Assembly: GCF_037076525.1 (NCBI RefSeq)
Contig: NZ_AP029018.1
Location: 248,001-312,000, forward strand
Length of the DNA: 64,000 nt
Direction of reading: 5' to 3'
DNA from: Selenomonas sp. TAMA-11512
GTDB taxonomy: Bacteria > Bacillota > Negativicutes > Selenomonadales > Selenomonadaceae
The translations under genes were made by a program, and so were the position numbers. This document shows positions 8,231 to 16,908 of this stretch, piece by piece. Each line of letters begins with the position of its first letter. Within the stretch, counting starts at the first letter, position 1. The notes below the pieces were generated by a model. The model ran no database searches. It was not told the origin of the DNA and saw only the letters and a program-made list of their open reading frames with translations.

Positions 8231-9238
8231 ATGTCTGTTAAAACGAAAACAATCACTGTGTTTCGCGGTGACGGCATAGGGCCCGAGATTACTGCTGCCG
8301 TTCTCCGGATACTGCAAGCCGCCAAGGCGCCTTTGGACTATGAGGTGTTCGATGTCGGGGCGGCGGTGTACGAGAAGAGCGGTGCATTTATACCGGACGA
8401 CGCGTTCGCCTCGTTTGAGAAGAACAAGGTCATGCTCAAGTCGCCCATCACGACACCGATTGGCGGCGGCTTCCGCAGCCTGAATGTCACGCTGCGAACG
8501 AAGTACGATCTCTATGCGAATATCCGTCCGGCGAAATCCAATGCCGCTGTCCGGACGCCGTTCCCCAACGTCGATATCGTGACGTTCCGTGAGAATACGG
8601 AAGACCTTTACATCGGCGAAGAGGAGAAGATCGACGACGACACCGTACACGCCGTCAAGCGCATCACGCGCAGGGCGTCGCGACGCATCATCCGCGACGC
8701 GTTCGAGTACGCGAAGGTGCACGGGCGCAGGAAAGTCACCTGCGTGCACAAGGCGAATATCCTGAAGCAGAGCGACGGGCTTTTTCTCTCCGTCTTCCAT
8801 GAGATCGCGGGGGAATATCCCGGCATCGAGGCGGATGATAAGATTGTCGACGCTGTATGCATGCACCTCGTCATGCATCCGGAGACATTTGATGTGCTCG
8901 TCATGCCGAACCTCTACGGCGACATCGTCTCCGATCTCACGAGCGGCCTCATCGGCGGACTCGGCCTCCTGCCCTCCGCGAACATCGGCGACGGATATGC
9001 GATGTTTGAGGCGGTACACGGCTCTGCCCCCGATATCGCGGGCAAGGGGATCGCCAATCCGACCGCCTTCCTCTGGTCGGCATGCATGATGCTCGAGTAT
9101 ATCGAGGAGAATGAGATCGCGGCGAAGATTCGAAAAGCCGTCGACGAGACGCTCCCGAATACGAGTGTCCTGACCCCGGACCTCGGGGGCAAGGGGACGA
9201 CGGAGACATATGTGAATGAAGTCATAGCGAAGCTTTGA
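8231..9238 (+). CDS. icd: Isocitrate dehydrogenase, NAD-dependent type
   Basis: Oxidative decarboxylation of isocitrate to 2-oxoglutarate. The 335-residue protein belongs to the isocitrate/isopropylmalate dehydrogenase family: GDGIGPEI at residues 13-20, [14 protein letters not shown] (the substrate loop typical of isocitrate enzymes), the lysine in [18 protein letters not shown] and the C-terminal [17 protein letters not shown]. The short length and TFRENTED loop favour the NAD-type isocitrate enzyme over isopropylmalate dehydrogenase, whose loop differs. Coenzyme choice is inference. It lies directly after citrate synthase and is probably co-transcribed; the ribosome site (AAGGAAAG) is only moderate. 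Confidence 0.88.
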   Translation: MSVKTKTITVFRGDGIGPEITAAVLRILQAAKAPLDYEVFDVGAAVYEKSGAFIPDDAFASFEKNKVMLKSPITTPIGGGFRSLNVTLRTKYDLYANIRPAKSNAAVRTPFPNVDIVTFRENTEDLYIGEEEKIDDDTVHAVKRITRRASRRIIRDAFEYAKVHGRRKVTCVHKANILKQSDGLFLSVFHEIAGEYPGIEADDKIVDAVCMHLVMHPETFDVLVMPNLYGDIVSDLTSGLIGGLGLLPSANIGDGYAMFEAVHGSAPDIAGKGIANPTAFLWSACMMLEYIEENEIAAKIRKAVDETLPNTSVLTPDLGGKGTTETYVNEVIAKL

Positions 9239-9249
9239 TGACAGAAAAA

Positions 9250-9294
9250 AGGTCTGTGACAAAATGAGAAATCATTCTGCCGCAGACCTGTTTT
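9250..9294 (+). terminator. Possible terminator after isocitrate dehydrogenase
   Basis: AGGTCTG (9250-9256) pairs with CAGACCT (9283-9289), followed by GTTTTC. The loop is long (26 bases) and only partly self-complementary, so this is a weak call. Confidence 0.4.
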
Positions 9295-9330
9295 CGCGTG
9301 CGTGCGCACTGTGCAATGTTTTTCGTACCG

Positions 9331-9376
9331 TAAAAGCGCGGTCGGCGGTGACACTTGCTCTCCGACGGCCGCGCTT
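9331..9376 (-). terminator. Terminator of the 1-phosphofructokinase gene
   Basis: On the minus strand AAGCGCGG (9376-9369) pairs with CCGCGCTT (9341-9334) and is followed by TTTTAC. It lies just past the stop of the minus-strand fruK gene. Confidence 0.55.
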
Positions 9377-9392
9377 ATTTCGTATGCGGATG

Positions 9393-10304
9393 CTATCTTC
9401 CAAGCTGCCGCAGGAGGGCGTCCACTTCTTTTTTTGTGGCGAGATCTTCCGAGAAGGCGGATGCGGATCCCGTGGCGACGCCCGTGAAGAATGCCACTTC
9501 AAAGTCCCCCTTCGAGTCCGCGTGGCCGGCGATGAATCCGGCGACCATCGAATCGCCGGCGCCGACGGAATTGACGAGTACGCCCTTCGGCGCGGGGCTC
9601 TTGTACGTCGTGCCGTCCGCCCCCAGGAAGAGCGCGCCCTCGCCCGCCATAGAGATCAGGATATTCTGTGCTCCCATCTCCTGGAGCTTTTTCGCGTGGT
9701 TGATGATGTCCGCATCGCTTTCAAGCGTGGTGTGGAACATCTCTCCGAGCTCGTGATTATTGGGCTTTATGAGCCACGGGCGATAGGGGAGGACGTTGAG
9801 GAGGAGCTTCTTTGTAGCGTCGACAATGATGCGGATATTACGTCCCGCAAGATGCTCCATGATGCGTTCGTAGATGTCGTCGGGAAGCGTGTTCGGTATG
9901 GAGCCGGCAAGCACGAGCGTGTCGCCGGATTGCAGTGCGTCCAGCTTGGCAAAGAGCGCGTCCTGCGCCGCCCTGTCGATGACGGGGCCCTGTCCGTTGA
10001 GCTCCGTCTCCTCCTTTGCCTTGATTTTAACATTGATGCGGGAGAAGCCGTCCGACAGGCGGATGAAGTCCGTTCTGACGCCGTGGGAGCCCGCGAGTTT
10101 TTCGAGAGCCTCGCCCGTAAAGCCCGCAATAAAGCCGAGAGCACGGCTCTCATGTCCGAGGTTGCCCAGGACGATAGAGACATTGATGCCCTTGCCGCCC
10201 GGCAGGATGTTCTCGTAGACGGCGCGGTTGATCTCGCCGGCGTTGAGCGCGTCGAGGCGCAGGATGTAGTCCAGTGAAGGATTGAAGGTCACGGTATATA
10301 TCAT
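9393..10304 (-). CDS. fruK: 1-phosphofructokinase (PfkB family)
   Basis: Phosphorylates fructose 1-phosphate to fructose 1,6-bisphosphate, the step after PTS fructose import. The 303-residue protein begins [12 protein letters not shown], typical of FruK and LacC-type kinases. It has the PfkB signatures GGKGINVS near residue 36 and [13 protein letters not shown] near 245, which holds the catalytic aspartate. No fructose PTS or DeoR-type regulator lies beside it, which is unusual because fruK is normally in a fru operon; tagatose-6-phosphate kinase is therefore an alternative. It stands alone on the minus strand between two plus-strand genes. Confidence 0.85.
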   Translation of the reverse strand: MIYTVTFNPSLDYILRLDALNAGEINRAVYENILPGGKGINVSIVLGNLGHESRALGFIAGFTGEALEKLAGSHGVRTDFIRLSDGFSRINVKIKAKEETELNGQGPVIDRAAQDALFAKLDALQSGDTLVLAGSIPNTLPDDIYERIMEHLAGRNIRIIVDATKKLLLNVLPYRPWLIKPNNHELGEMFHTTLESDADIINHAKKLQEMGAQNILISMAGEGALFLGADGTTYKSPAPKGVLVNSVGAGDSMVAGFIAGHADSKGDFEVAFFTGVATGSASAFSEDLATKKEVDALLRQLGR

Positions 10305-10586
10305 GTGTGGTCACGCCCTTTCCGACAAATTGCATATATCCACAGTATAGCACAAAAGAAAAGAGCGGAAAAGACTGCGACGGATTGCGGAAGCGATTTA
10401 CCGCCGCCTTATGCTTAAAAGTGCATTATAAAAGTCGGATGAATTTCCTAATTTTTTTCTAAAAAAGCAGGAGTCTGCTGTATTTTGAAGAAGAAATAAA
10501 AAGATTATACTCTATAAAGACCACAGGTCACAGCCATCCGTCGGGATGGAAGATATATTTATATTTATCAGGGAGGCGTACACTTT
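10305..10586. other. Divergent intergenic region between fruK and the chemoreceptor gene
   Basis: About 280 bases carrying the 5' regions of two divergent genes. It turns AT-rich from about 10420. I see no convincing paired -35/-10 boxes and no flagellar-type (sigma-28) promoter. GGGAGG at 10571-10576 is the ribosome site for the chemoreceptor. Confidence 0.5.
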
Positions 10587-12557
10587 ATGAATCTGAAACC
10601 GAAAATGATGCTCGGCATCGGCGTGCCGCTCGTCATCGTCTTCATCATCATGGGCATCGTCATCGACCGCTTGGCGACGGACGGGCTCAGCAGCGCGGCG
10701 GAAACGAGCGTATACGAGACGAGTGAGCACTATGCAAACGCAATCAATACCATGATTCGTTCCAGCCGCATGGCTGTCCGCGGCGTGGCGGTCAACTGGA
10801 ATGAAGAGATGCCGGAAGGCGATGCGCTGCATCGCCAGCTTGTCGAGCTGGCAAAGCTGGACGGCGTTTCGGGCGTCTACATCGGCAGACCGGACGGCAC
10901 ATACGACGCGAGTATGGAGCTGCCCGCCGGATGGGATCCGCGGACACGCGGCTGGTACAAGGATGCTGCTGCCGACCCGTCGAAAGAAGTCATTTCGGAC
11001 GCTTATCTCTCGGCCGCGAAAGGCGAGCCTGTCATCACGATCAGCCGCGCCATTCAAAAGGACGGTGAGCTCGTCGCGGTCATGGGTGTCAATATTTCCC
11101 TTTCGGCTGTCCATGATATGCTGAAGGATGTGAAGGTCGGCGAAACGGGCTCCATCTTCGTCCTCGGCGCCTCCTCGGAGTATATCTTCCATCAGAAGTA
11201 TACGTTGAAGGATGAGAGAGTTGCTGAGATGGAGGGCGGAAAGTACAAGGAGCTCGCGGGCAAGCTCATGCAGGGCAAGCCGGTCTCCTTTGTATATAAC
11301 TTTGAAGGGCTGGAGACATATTACGCAGCGGCGCCTGTCGGCAAGTCCGGATGGACGGCTGTCGTGCGCCTGCCGGTAGAGGAAGCCAACGCGGCGGCGA
11401 CGCACATGACGTACGCGCTGCTTGCCGTCTGCATCGTCGCGATCATCGTCCTCCTAGGCATCACCTACTACTTCCTGAACTCTGCGACGACGCCGATCTC
11501 CAAGCTGGCAGACGTCGCGGCGCGCGTCGCGGGCGGCGATCTCTCCACGAAGATACCGCAGAGCACGCGCACCGATGAAATCGGCGTCCTGCAGAACAAC
11601 AACGCGAAGATGCTGGAGACGATGCGCAGCATGGTCGAAAGCACCGCAAAGGCAGCGGAGCAAGTCTCCGCGTCATCGCAGGAGCTGACGGCGAGCGCGA
11701 ACCAGACGGCGCAGGCATCGCAGTCCGCCGCCGAAGCCGTCGTCAACATTGCGGAGCAGTGCGCGGACCAGATGCAGATCGTCGAGGGCGCGGAAGGAAT
11801 CGTCAGCAACATGAACGAGTCCATGCAGCGCGCATTGAAGGCCGCCGAGCATGCGACGGATGCGGCGAACAGCACGCAGGAGGCGACGCAGGACGGCATC
11901 CGTGTGCTGAACTCCGTCGTCGAGGGCGTCGAGAGTCTTGCACGCGGCGCAGTCAAGGTGGACGAGGCGGTGCAGATGCTCTACGACGGGTCGAAGAGCA
12001 TCGCCGATATCAACGAAGTCATCACAGATATCGCAGGACAGACGAAGCTCCTCGCGCTGAACGCAGCCATCGAGGCGGCGCGCGCCGGCGAGCAGGGCAG
12101 AGGCTTTGCCGTCGTGGCCGACGAAGTCCGCAAGCTCGCCGAGCAGTCCGAGAGTGCTGCGTCCGAGATCAGCGGCGTGATTCAGAAGAACAGCAGCGAG
12201 ATTCGTCAGGCGTTCGACCTGACGAAAGAGCAGCAGGCCGAGGTGGAGAAGAACGTCGCGCAGGTCAAGTCGGCGGGCGAGAAGTTCGATCGTATCGCCG
12301 AGCTTGTGACGAGTCTGTCGACCGAGATTCATACGCTCGGCGAGATCAGCGCGCAGGGACAGCAGGCGTGCGACGAAACCGTCGCCGAGGTCGGGAAGAT
12401 CAAAGACGTCTCGCACAGCGTCCAGCAGAGGGCGACCGACGTCAGCGCCGTCAGCGAAGAGCAGGCGGCGTCGACCGAGGAGATCGCGGCGGCGAGCCAT
12501 ACGCTTGCCGATCTCGCGCAGGGCCTCCAGGACGGCGTGCACAAGTTTAAGCTTTAA
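10587..12557 (+). CDS. Methyl-accepting chemotaxis protein with periplasmic Cache-type sensor
   Basis: Transmembrane chemoreceptor that signals to CheA/CheW. The 656-residue protein has a first membrane helix at about residues 8-28, a periplasmic dCache-like sensor at about 35-270 ([11 protein letters not shown] and the following block are typical), a second helix at about 275-298, a HAMP linker at about 300-352, and a long coiled-coil signalling domain. The signalling tip [20 protein letters not shown] and the downstream [17 protein letters not shown] are highly conserved. Cache sensors usually bind amino acids or organic acids; the ligand here is unknown. The organism is therefore probably motile. 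No che genes are adjacent. Confidence 0.95.
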   Translation: MNLKPKMMLGIGVPLVIVFIIMGIVIDRLATDGLSSAAETSVYETSEHYANAINTMIRSSRMAVRGVAVNWNEEMPEGDALHRQLVELAKLDGVSGVYIGRPDGTYDASMELPAGWDPRTRGWYKDAAADPSKEVISDAYLSAAKGEPVITISRAIQKDGELVAVMGVNISLSAVHDMLKDVKVGETGSIFVLGASSEYIFHQKYTLKDERVAEMEGGKYKELAGKLMQGKPVSFVYNFEGLETYYAAAPVGKSGWTAVVRLPVEEANAAATHMTYALLAVCIVAIIVLLGITYYFLNSATTPISKLADVAARVAGGDLSTKIPQSTRTDEIGVLQNNNAKMLETMRSMVESTAKAAEQVSASSQELTASANQTAQASQSAAEAVVNIAEQCADQMQIVEGAEGIVSNMNESMQRALKAAEHATDAANSTQEATQDGIRVLNSVVEGVESLARGAVKVDEAVQMLYDGSKSIADINEVITDIAGQTKLLALNAAIEAARAGEQGRGFAVVADEVRKLAEQSESAASEISGVIQKNSSEIRQAFDLTKEQQAEVEKNVAQVKSAGEKFDRIAELVTSLSTEIHTLGEISAQGQQACDETVAEVGKIKDVSHSVQQRATDVSAVSEEQAASTEEIAAASHTLADLAQGLQDGVHKFKL

Positions 12558-12570
12558 GCAACTGTTGACA

Positions 12571-12608
12571 AAAAGAAGTCTTGCTCCATCCGGGGCAGGG
12601 CTTCTTTT
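12571..12608 (+). terminator. Terminator after the chemoreceptor gene
   Basis: AAAAGAAGTCTTGC pairs with GCAGGGCTTCTTTT with wobble pairs and a 10-base loop; the stem ends in TTTT. Confidence 0.8.
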
Positions 12609-12640
12609 CGTGATGCGCATTGCGCATATCCTTCGCCGAC

Positions 12641-12669
12641 TTGCAAGGATACATTCTATCCTATATAAT
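12641..12669 (+). promoter_or_regulatory. Sigma-A promoter of the YitT-family gene
   Basis: TTGCAA (12641-12646) and a perfect TATAAT (12664-12669) are 17 bases apart. The inferred leader of about 130 bases runs to the start at 12807. Confidence 0.75.
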
Positions 12670-12806
12670 AGACGTCGTGTATAAACACTTGCGGCTGTCG
12701 AACAACTGCCCGTTACGCGGCGCTTTCATCGGCGGCTGCCTTTCGGCTTGATTGCCCGGAATTTCAAAGTATGTGTATCTGAACCCTCCCCTGGAAAGGA
12801 GTTTTT

Positions 12807-13790
12807 ATGCCGGAAGACAAGAATGTAGAGAATGCGGCCGCTAAAGGAGCGCCGGACAATCCCGCCGCACTGCCGCCGATGGACGGGGCGGAGATCCGTG
12901 AACTCGTGAAGGAAGCGGCGGCACATCCCAAGGACAAGCATAAATACACACCGTTCATGCTGCTGAAGAAATTTATCTTCCTCAACATCGGCGCGATCAT
13001 CACCGCGATCGGCCTCGAGGTATTCCTGATACCGAACAACATCATCGACGGCGGCGTCGTCGGCCTTTCCATCATGGCGCACGCGATCACGTCACAGCCG
13101 TTGGGCGTGTTCCTCGTGCTCCTGAACATCCCGTTTGTCTACCTGGGAATGAAGCAGATCAACAAGGCTTTTGCCCTGAGAACCATCGTCGCCATCATCC
13201 TCCTGTCATTCTGGTCGGCGTACTTCGTCCCGTTCCAGGCGGTCACGGATGACCTGTTCCTGGACGCTATCTTCGGCGGCATCATCACGGGCTGCGGTGT
13301 CGGCGTCATCATGCGAAACGGCGCCTGCTTCGACGGCACGGAGATTGTCGCCATCATTCTCGACCGCCGCTCGGTGTTCTCCGTCGGCGAAGTCGTCATG
13401 TTCATCAATCTCTTCATTCTCTCGAGTGCGGGCCTTCTCTTCGGATGGGACCGCGCGATGTACTCGCTCGTCGCCTACTTCGTCATCGCCAAGATGATCG
13501 ATATCGTCGTCAAGGGGCTCGACGAGTCGTACGCCGTCATGATTGTCACGGCTGCGGCGGATGAGGTCAACAAAGCGCTGACGGAAGGGCTTGGCCGCGG
13601 CGTCACCATCATCTACGGCGCGGGCGGCTACACGGGAGCGGACCGCAAGATCCTCTACTCCGTCGTCACGCGTCTGGAGATCGACAAGATGAAAGAGATT
13701 ATCCTCGATATCGATGAAAACGCATTTATCACCGTCAATGCCGTCCACGATATCGTCGGCGGACGGCTGAAAAAGCGCAGCGGGCATTGA
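12807..13790 (+). CDS. YitT-family membrane protein with C-terminal DUF2179
   Basis: Member of the YitT/DUF161-DUF2179 family, integral membrane proteins common in Firmicutes with no settled transport function. Of its 327 residues, the first 50 or so are hydrophilic and charged. At least five hydrophobic segments follow, from about residue 52 to 240, with the family segment IPNNIIDGGVVGLSIM. A soluble domain at about 245-325 carries TIIYGAGGYTGADRKIL, the DUF2179 hallmark. The start ATG follows GGAAAGGAG. It has its own promoter. The next reading frame downstream is an antiporter remnant, so the gene probably stands alone. Confidence 0.88.
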   Translation: MPEDKNVENAAAKGAPDNPAALPPMDGAEIRELVKEAAAHPKDKHKYTPFMLLKKFIFLNIGAIITAIGLEVFLIPNNIIDGGVVGLSIMAHAITSQPLGVFLVLLNIPFVYLGMKQINKAFALRTIVAIILLSFWSAYFVPFQAVTDDLFLDAIFGGIITGCGVGVIMRNGACFDGTEIVAIILDRRSVFSVGEVVMFINLFILSSAGLLFGWDRAMYSLVAYFVIAKMIDIVVKGLDESYAVMIVTAAADEVNKALTEGLGRGVTIIYGAGGYTGADRKILYSVVTRLEIDKMKEIILDIDENAFITVNAVHDIVGGRLKKRSGH

Positions 13791-14010
13791 GAAGCGAACA
13801 TAGGGAATATATGCTGACGGTGGTCTTTGTCACCGCCATGCTCGGTTCGGATCTGTCCGTGCCGACGCTGCTTTTTCAGCAGGTTTTCTTCGGCGTCCTA
13901 TTCGGCGTCGCCATCGCCTATCTTACGATATTTCTCGTGCGCCGCGTGAAATTTACCGTTTCGCAGGGGGAAACGATTTTAATCTTCAGCGTAGCCTTAG
14001 CGCCGAATAG
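13787..14010 (+). pseudogene. Internal fragment of a K+/H+ antiporter (NhaP2/CvrA type)
   Basis: The frame from about 13799 reads EYMLTVVFVTAMLGSD, then SVPTLLFQQVFFGVLFG and FTVSQGETILIFSVAL. This resembles a mid-protein stretch of CPA1-family cation/proton antiporters (the region after the DPMAYMLT motif in NhaP2). Only about 70 residues remain of a protein normally near 500. The N-terminal part is gone, replaced by the end of the yitT gene, and the right side stops at the IS200/IS605 element. No continuation is seen beyond that element. The family call rests on recall of the motif and would need an alignment. Confidence 0.65.
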
Positions 14011-14022
14011 GCATGATAAAAA

Positions 14023-14041
14023 CCCCCAGTTCAACTGGGGG
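14023..14041 (+). repeat. Left-end hairpin of the IS200/IS605 element
   Basis: CCCCCAG, loop TTCAA, CTGGGGG. In this family subterminal hairpins are bound by TnpA and guide cleavage. Confidence 0.8.
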
Positions 14042-14068
14042 TAGATAAAAATCTTACAGAAAAGGGTA

Positions 14069-14127
14069 GCGCCTCCTATGCTAAACTATAAGTGGCCTGA
14101 CAACCACAAAGATAGCATAGGAGGCGC
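14069..14127 (+). promoter_or_regulatory. Long inverted repeat that buries the transposase ribosome site
   Basis: GCGCCTCCTATGCTA (14069-14083) is the exact reverse complement of TAGCATAGGAGGCGC (14113-14127). The second arm contains AGGAGG (14119-14124), the ribosome site of tnpA. If folded in the mRNA, the 15-bp stem would block translation initiation. A 5' stem-loop hiding the ribosome site is established for IS200 of enterobacteria; the same role here is inference. The loop holds a possible inner GTGG/CCAC pair. Confidence 0.8.
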
Positions 14128-14133
14128 TTGTCA

Positions 14134-14601
14134 ATGCAAGACGTAAAAAGTTTATCACATAGTAAATGGAGATGTAAATATCATATAGTATTTGCTCCCA
14201 AATATCGACGACAGGTGATATACAAACAGATTAAGACGGATGTAGGAAAAATTTTGAGGGATTTATGTGAACGTAAAGGAGTAGAAATTTTAGCCGCGGA
14301 GTGTTGCCCGGACCATATCCATATGCTGGTAAGTATACCACCCCATATGAGTGTGTCGAGCTTTATGGGATACTTGAAGAGCAGTTTGATGATTTTTGAT
14401 CGGCATGCGAATTTGAAGTATAAGTACGGGAATCGGCACTTTTGGTGTAGAGGGTACTATGTGGATACGGTAGGGAAATATGAAACTGCAATTAAAGAGT
14501 ATATAAAGAATCCGTTGCAGGAAGATATTATGGCAGATCAACTAAGTCTGAAGGAGTTTGTTGACCCGTTTACGGGCAGCAAGAGAGAGAAAGGCAAATA
14601 A
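14134..14601 (+). CDS. tnpA: IS200-type Y1 HUH transposase TnpA
   Basis: Single-strand DNA transposase that cuts and joins IS ends through a 5'-phosphotyrosine. The 155-residue protein has the family start KWRCKYHIVFAPKYR, the HUH metal motif with H61 and H63 (PDHIHML), and the RGYYVDTVG block. A tyrosine in the last long helix, about residue 123, is the likely nucleophile. ATG 14134 lies 9 bases after AGGAGG; a TTG at 14128 is also in frame but too close. The gene looks intact. Its ribosome site lies in a long inverted repeat, so expression is probably very low. Confidence 0.95.
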   Translation: MQDVKSLSHSKWRCKYHIVFAPKYRRQVIYKQIKTDVGKILRDLCERKGVEILAAECCPDHIHMLVSIPPHMSVSSFMGYLKSSLMIFDRHANLKYKYGNRHFWCRGYYVDTVGKYETAIKEYIKNPLQEDIMADQLSLKEFVDPFTGSKREKGK

Positions 14602-14712
14602 AAATGCCCCCGAGTAGGGGGCAGCCCGTGATAAAAGTGTGGTTGTCAGAACCATTCGATGCACCTTTTAAGGTGCTACCACAAGCAATTGGCCCTTATA
14701 GGGCCTGTTCAA

Positions 14713-14733
14713 ACCACCAGTTCAACTGGTGGT
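14713..14733 (+). repeat. Right-end hairpin of the IS200/IS605 element
   Basis: ACCACCAG, loop TTCAA, CTGGTGGT. It has the same loop and stem tip as the left-end hairpin. Confidence 0.8.
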
Positions 14734-14775
14734 TTTGATTCGTTGTATGGCTTCACAGCCGCGGTATTTCGTGGA

Positions 14776-15141
14776 TCAATGGTGCTCGTGCCCGTGGCCG
14801 TGCTTGTGCGTACAGCTGCCGGCAGTATCCGGATTCGTCTCGAGCGTGCCGGCGAGATAGGCGCGGACAGCCTCGTCGATGTCGCCCTTGGCGCCGTTGA
14901 CGACTTCGATGCCCTTCGCTTTGAGGGCGTCCGTGGCATGCTGTCCGATGCCGCCGCAGATGAGCAGGTCGACGGCGTTCGCGGACAGGAAGTCCGCGCG
15001 GGCGTCATGCCCCTCGGCGGCCGTATTGACGATCGAGTTCGAGCGGATGCTCCCGTCCTCGACCTCGTAGAAGCTGAACTGCGGAGCCTTGCCGAAGTGG
15101 CTGCAGATCGATGCGTTTTCATTGGGCAATGCGATTTTCAT
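14776..15141 (-). CDS. NifX/NafY-type dinitrogenase iron-molybdenum cofactor family protein
   Basis: Small ribonuclease H-like fold protein of the family that binds iron-molybdenum clusters or their precursors. The 121-residue protein starts MKIALPNENASICSHFGKAPQF, the usual opening, and has the core DLLICGGIGQHATDAL near residue 58. The C-terminus is histidine-rich with one cysteine (CTHKHGHGHEHH), a metal-binding tail. No nitrogenase genes are near, and such stand-alone proteins are common in anaerobes, so the name does not imply nitrogen fixation. It is followed on the same strand by no gene but shares direction with the upstream asparaginase, 13 bases away, and is probably co-transcribed with it. 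Confidence 0.85.
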   Translation of the reverse strand: MKIALPNENASICSHFGKAPQFSFYEVEDGSIRSNSIVNTAAEGHDARADFLSANAVDLLICGGIGQHATDALKAKGIEVVNGAKGDIDEAVRAYLAGTLETNPDTAGSCTHKHGHGHEHH

Positions 15142-15154
15142 GCGTACTCTCCTT

Positions 15155-16180
15155 TCATATTCCTAAAAATCTCTTCATATCTTCCCGCGTATAGTCCATC
15201 AGCGACGCCAGTGTGAGAAAGACGCGAAGCTGCGCGGGGGACCAGCTGATTCCGGGCAGCGTGCCGAGCCGTTCATCGAGGGCTCTCGGCGTGACGATGC
15301 CGGAGGACTCTCGCGTGGCTCGGAGGACGGGGATGCCCGCCCCGACAGCGCGGAGGACGGCCTTCTCTGCCGCAGCGGACAGTGCGCCATTGCCGAAGCC
15401 CGCATAGACGATGCCCTTTGCGCCCTGCGCGACGGCGGCATCGACGAGCGCGCCGTCATCGCCCTGGTACGCGTAGAGGATGGGGACGCGGGGGAGCCCC
15501 TTTTTCTCGAGGAGCAGCTTCAGCACAGCGGCATCGAAGACGGGCGGCGTTTCGTAATCGCGCTCAAACGCCCGATCGATGAAGACGTGCGGATCGATGA
15601 TCTCGCCGATTGCCTGCGTGGAAAATGCCGCCGTCGAAGTCGTCGCGCCCTTGCGCGCCTTTCCTGCCATCGAGATCTTGCCGTTCATGACGAGCAGCGG
15701 ACCGTAGGCGATCATATCCATGTTGTCCGCGAGGATGACCGCGTCGAGAAGATTGCGCACCCCGTCCGCGCTGTAAGCGGTCGAGGGGCGCATCGCGCCC
15801 GTGAGGATGACGGGCAGATGCGGCGATGTCGTAAGCGCGATGAGAAAAGCCGTCTCCTCCATCGTGTCCGTGCCGTGCGTGATGACGATGCCGACCGGCG
15901 CGTCGCTCTCCGCGTTCATGAAGGACTCGTCAAGCGCGCGGACGCGGCAGGCGAGGTCGAGCGCAAGAGGAAGCGTCATGTCCTTGCTGTCCGTCGCGGC
16001 GATCTCCTCGATCTCGAGCTCCGCGATATCATTGAGCGCGGGGCAGGCGGCGAGAAGGTCGGCGCCTGTGAGCGAGCCGGCGGTGTAGTTCGTCGAGTCG
16101 GAGGCATCGTTCGCGCGTCCCGCGATCGTCCCGCCTGTCGTGAGGACGCGGATGCGGGAGCGCAGTTTGCGTTCTGTCAA
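15155..16180 (-). CDS. ansA: L-asparaginase
   Basis: Hydrolyses asparagine to aspartate and ammonia. The 341-residue protein has both catalytic threonine motifs of the bacterial class: TTGGTIAGRA near residue 14 and HGTDTMEETAF near residue 100, plus the TGAMRPSTAYSADG block. There is no signal peptide, so a cytoplasmic enzyme is likely; the overall pattern is shared by type I and type II, and the subtype is uncertain. It is preceded by an unknown gene 12 bases upstream and followed by the NifX-like gene, all on the minus strand. Confidence 0.9.
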   Translation of the reverse strand: MTERKLRSRIRVLTTGGTIAGRANDASDSTNYTAGSLTGADLLAACPALNDIAELEIEEIAATDSKDMTLPLALDLACRVRALDESFMNAESDAPVGIVITHGTDTMEETAFLIALTTSPHLPVILTGAMRPSTAYSADGVRNLLDAVILADNMDMIAYGPLLVMNGKISMAGKARKGATTSTAAFSTQAIGEIIDPHVFIDRAFERDYETPPVFDAAVLKLLLEKKGLPRVPILYAYQGDDGALVDAAVAQGAKGIVYAGFGNGALSAAAEKAVLRAVGAGIPVLRATRESSGIVTPRALDERLGTLPGISWSPAQLRVFLTLASLMDYTREDMKRFLGI

Positions 16181-16192
16181 AGTAAAACCTCC

Positions 16193-16738
16193 TTATATAT
16201 TCATCTCCACACGCATGACCGCCGCGGCTTCCTCGCGCATCCGCGCCGAGGGGTAAGCGTCGTAGATGCGGGCTAGGCGAGCCATGTACGCGTGCGCGGT
16301 GAGAGGCGCGGCAAGCGATTTCTTCGTGTGCGCCCTGAGCACAGCGAGGAAGTCTTCAGGCATCCGCTCCGAGCGCAGCGCGAGCAGAATGTGGAGACGC
16401 GGGTCGACGAGATAGAGATGCAGCCTGCCCTCATCGAGACTTGTCGCACCGGGCAGGTGCTCGGGCGCAAGCGCATGAAACGAGAGAGGGGCGTCGCCCC
16501 AGCCGTCCTTGAAGATGCCGTCGATGCGGTAGGTGAGGAAGAGCAGCCCGTCCTTTTCAAAGAGGGCAAACTCCATCGCCCCCGTGCGAAACGCCTCGAC
16601 AGCGATGACATCTGCCGTCGAAAGCTGCAGGATGAACATGGCTCCGTTGACGTCAACTTGAAAGAGGGCGCCGTCGCCCTTTTGTGCAATCGGCAGAGGA
16701 AACGCTTCCCCTACGGTGAAATTTATGTGCTGCAGCAT
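16193..16738 (-). CDS. Conserved-looking protein of unknown function
   Basis: I do not recognise this 181-residue protein. It has no membrane segment or signal peptide. The first 90 residues are beta-rich with alternating hydrophobics (ALFQVDVNGAMFILQL), and the C-terminal half is helical with arginine and alanine repeats. Codon use matches its neighbours and AAGGAG lies 5 bases before the start, so it is probably real. It sits 12 bases upstream of asparaginase in the same direction. Its ribosome site lies next to the decayed left end of a dispersed repeat copy. Confidence 0.7.
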   Translation of the reverse strand: MLQHINFTVGEAFPLPIAQKGDGALFQVDVNGAMFILQLSTADVIAVEAFRTGAMEFALFEKDGLLFLTYRIDGIFKDGWGDAPLSFHALAPEHLPGATSLDEGRLHLYLVDPRLHILLALRSERMPEDFLAVLRAHTKKSLAAPLTAHAYMARLARIYDAYPSARMREEAAAVMRVEMNI

Positions 16739-16747
16739 GTGAACTCC

Positions 16748-16908
16748 TTGCTGGTGAATTCAGCCCGATCATCTTGGCACATTTTTTTTGCCCGTACTTC
16801 GGCGGCAAATCCTCCACAGAACACCGCTCCAGGTCCGGTTTTCTTACCTTGTTCGGACGAAAAAATCTGTACCAATCTGACAGATTTCATTTTATCAGTG
16901 CTTTCTTA
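16748..16908 (+). repeat. Long copy A of the dispersed MITE-like repeat
   Basis: It shares a long, nearly collinear stretch with the copies at 38384-38550 (opposite strand) and 47780-47945. Shared landmarks are CATCTTGGC, GGCAAATCCTCC, CAGA-CACC, GTCCGGTTT, GACGAAAAAATCT, CCAATCTGACAG and CATTTTATCAGTG. The right end is intact and runs into the stop codon of the minus-strand arsR gene. The left end is decayed near 16748. It lies between two divergent genes. Confidence 0.8.

Larger units (their letters stand above)
14008..14742 (+). mobile_element. IS200/IS605-family insertion sequence (tnpA only)
   Basis: One small HUH transposase gene is bracketed by two subterminal hairpins with the same TTCAA loop and CAG/CTG apex: left at 14023-14041, right at 14713-14733. 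This single-strand transposon layout has no terminal inverted repeats or target duplication. The ends are approximate. The left end abuts the antiporter remnant and the right end abuts sequence beside the NifX-like gene. No tnpB is present, so it is an IS200-type element. Additional hairpins occur at 14605-14622 and about 14660-14706. Confidence 0.88.

Noticed and set aside
9264-10277. A 337-codon plus-strand frame antisense to fruK
   Set aside because: The minus-strand frame is a clear PfkB kinase; the other strand shows no motif.
10305-10586. Flagellar sigma-28 promoter before the chemoreceptor
   Set aside because: No TAAA and GCCGATAA pair with correct spacing was found.
14776-15141. Evidence for nitrogen fixation
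   Set aside because: The NifX-like domain is found alone in many anaerobes; no nif structural or assembly genes are present.
14659-15216. Plus-strand frame covering the NifX-like gene
   Set aside because: It begins inside the IS right end and has no family features; the minus-strand gene explains the region.
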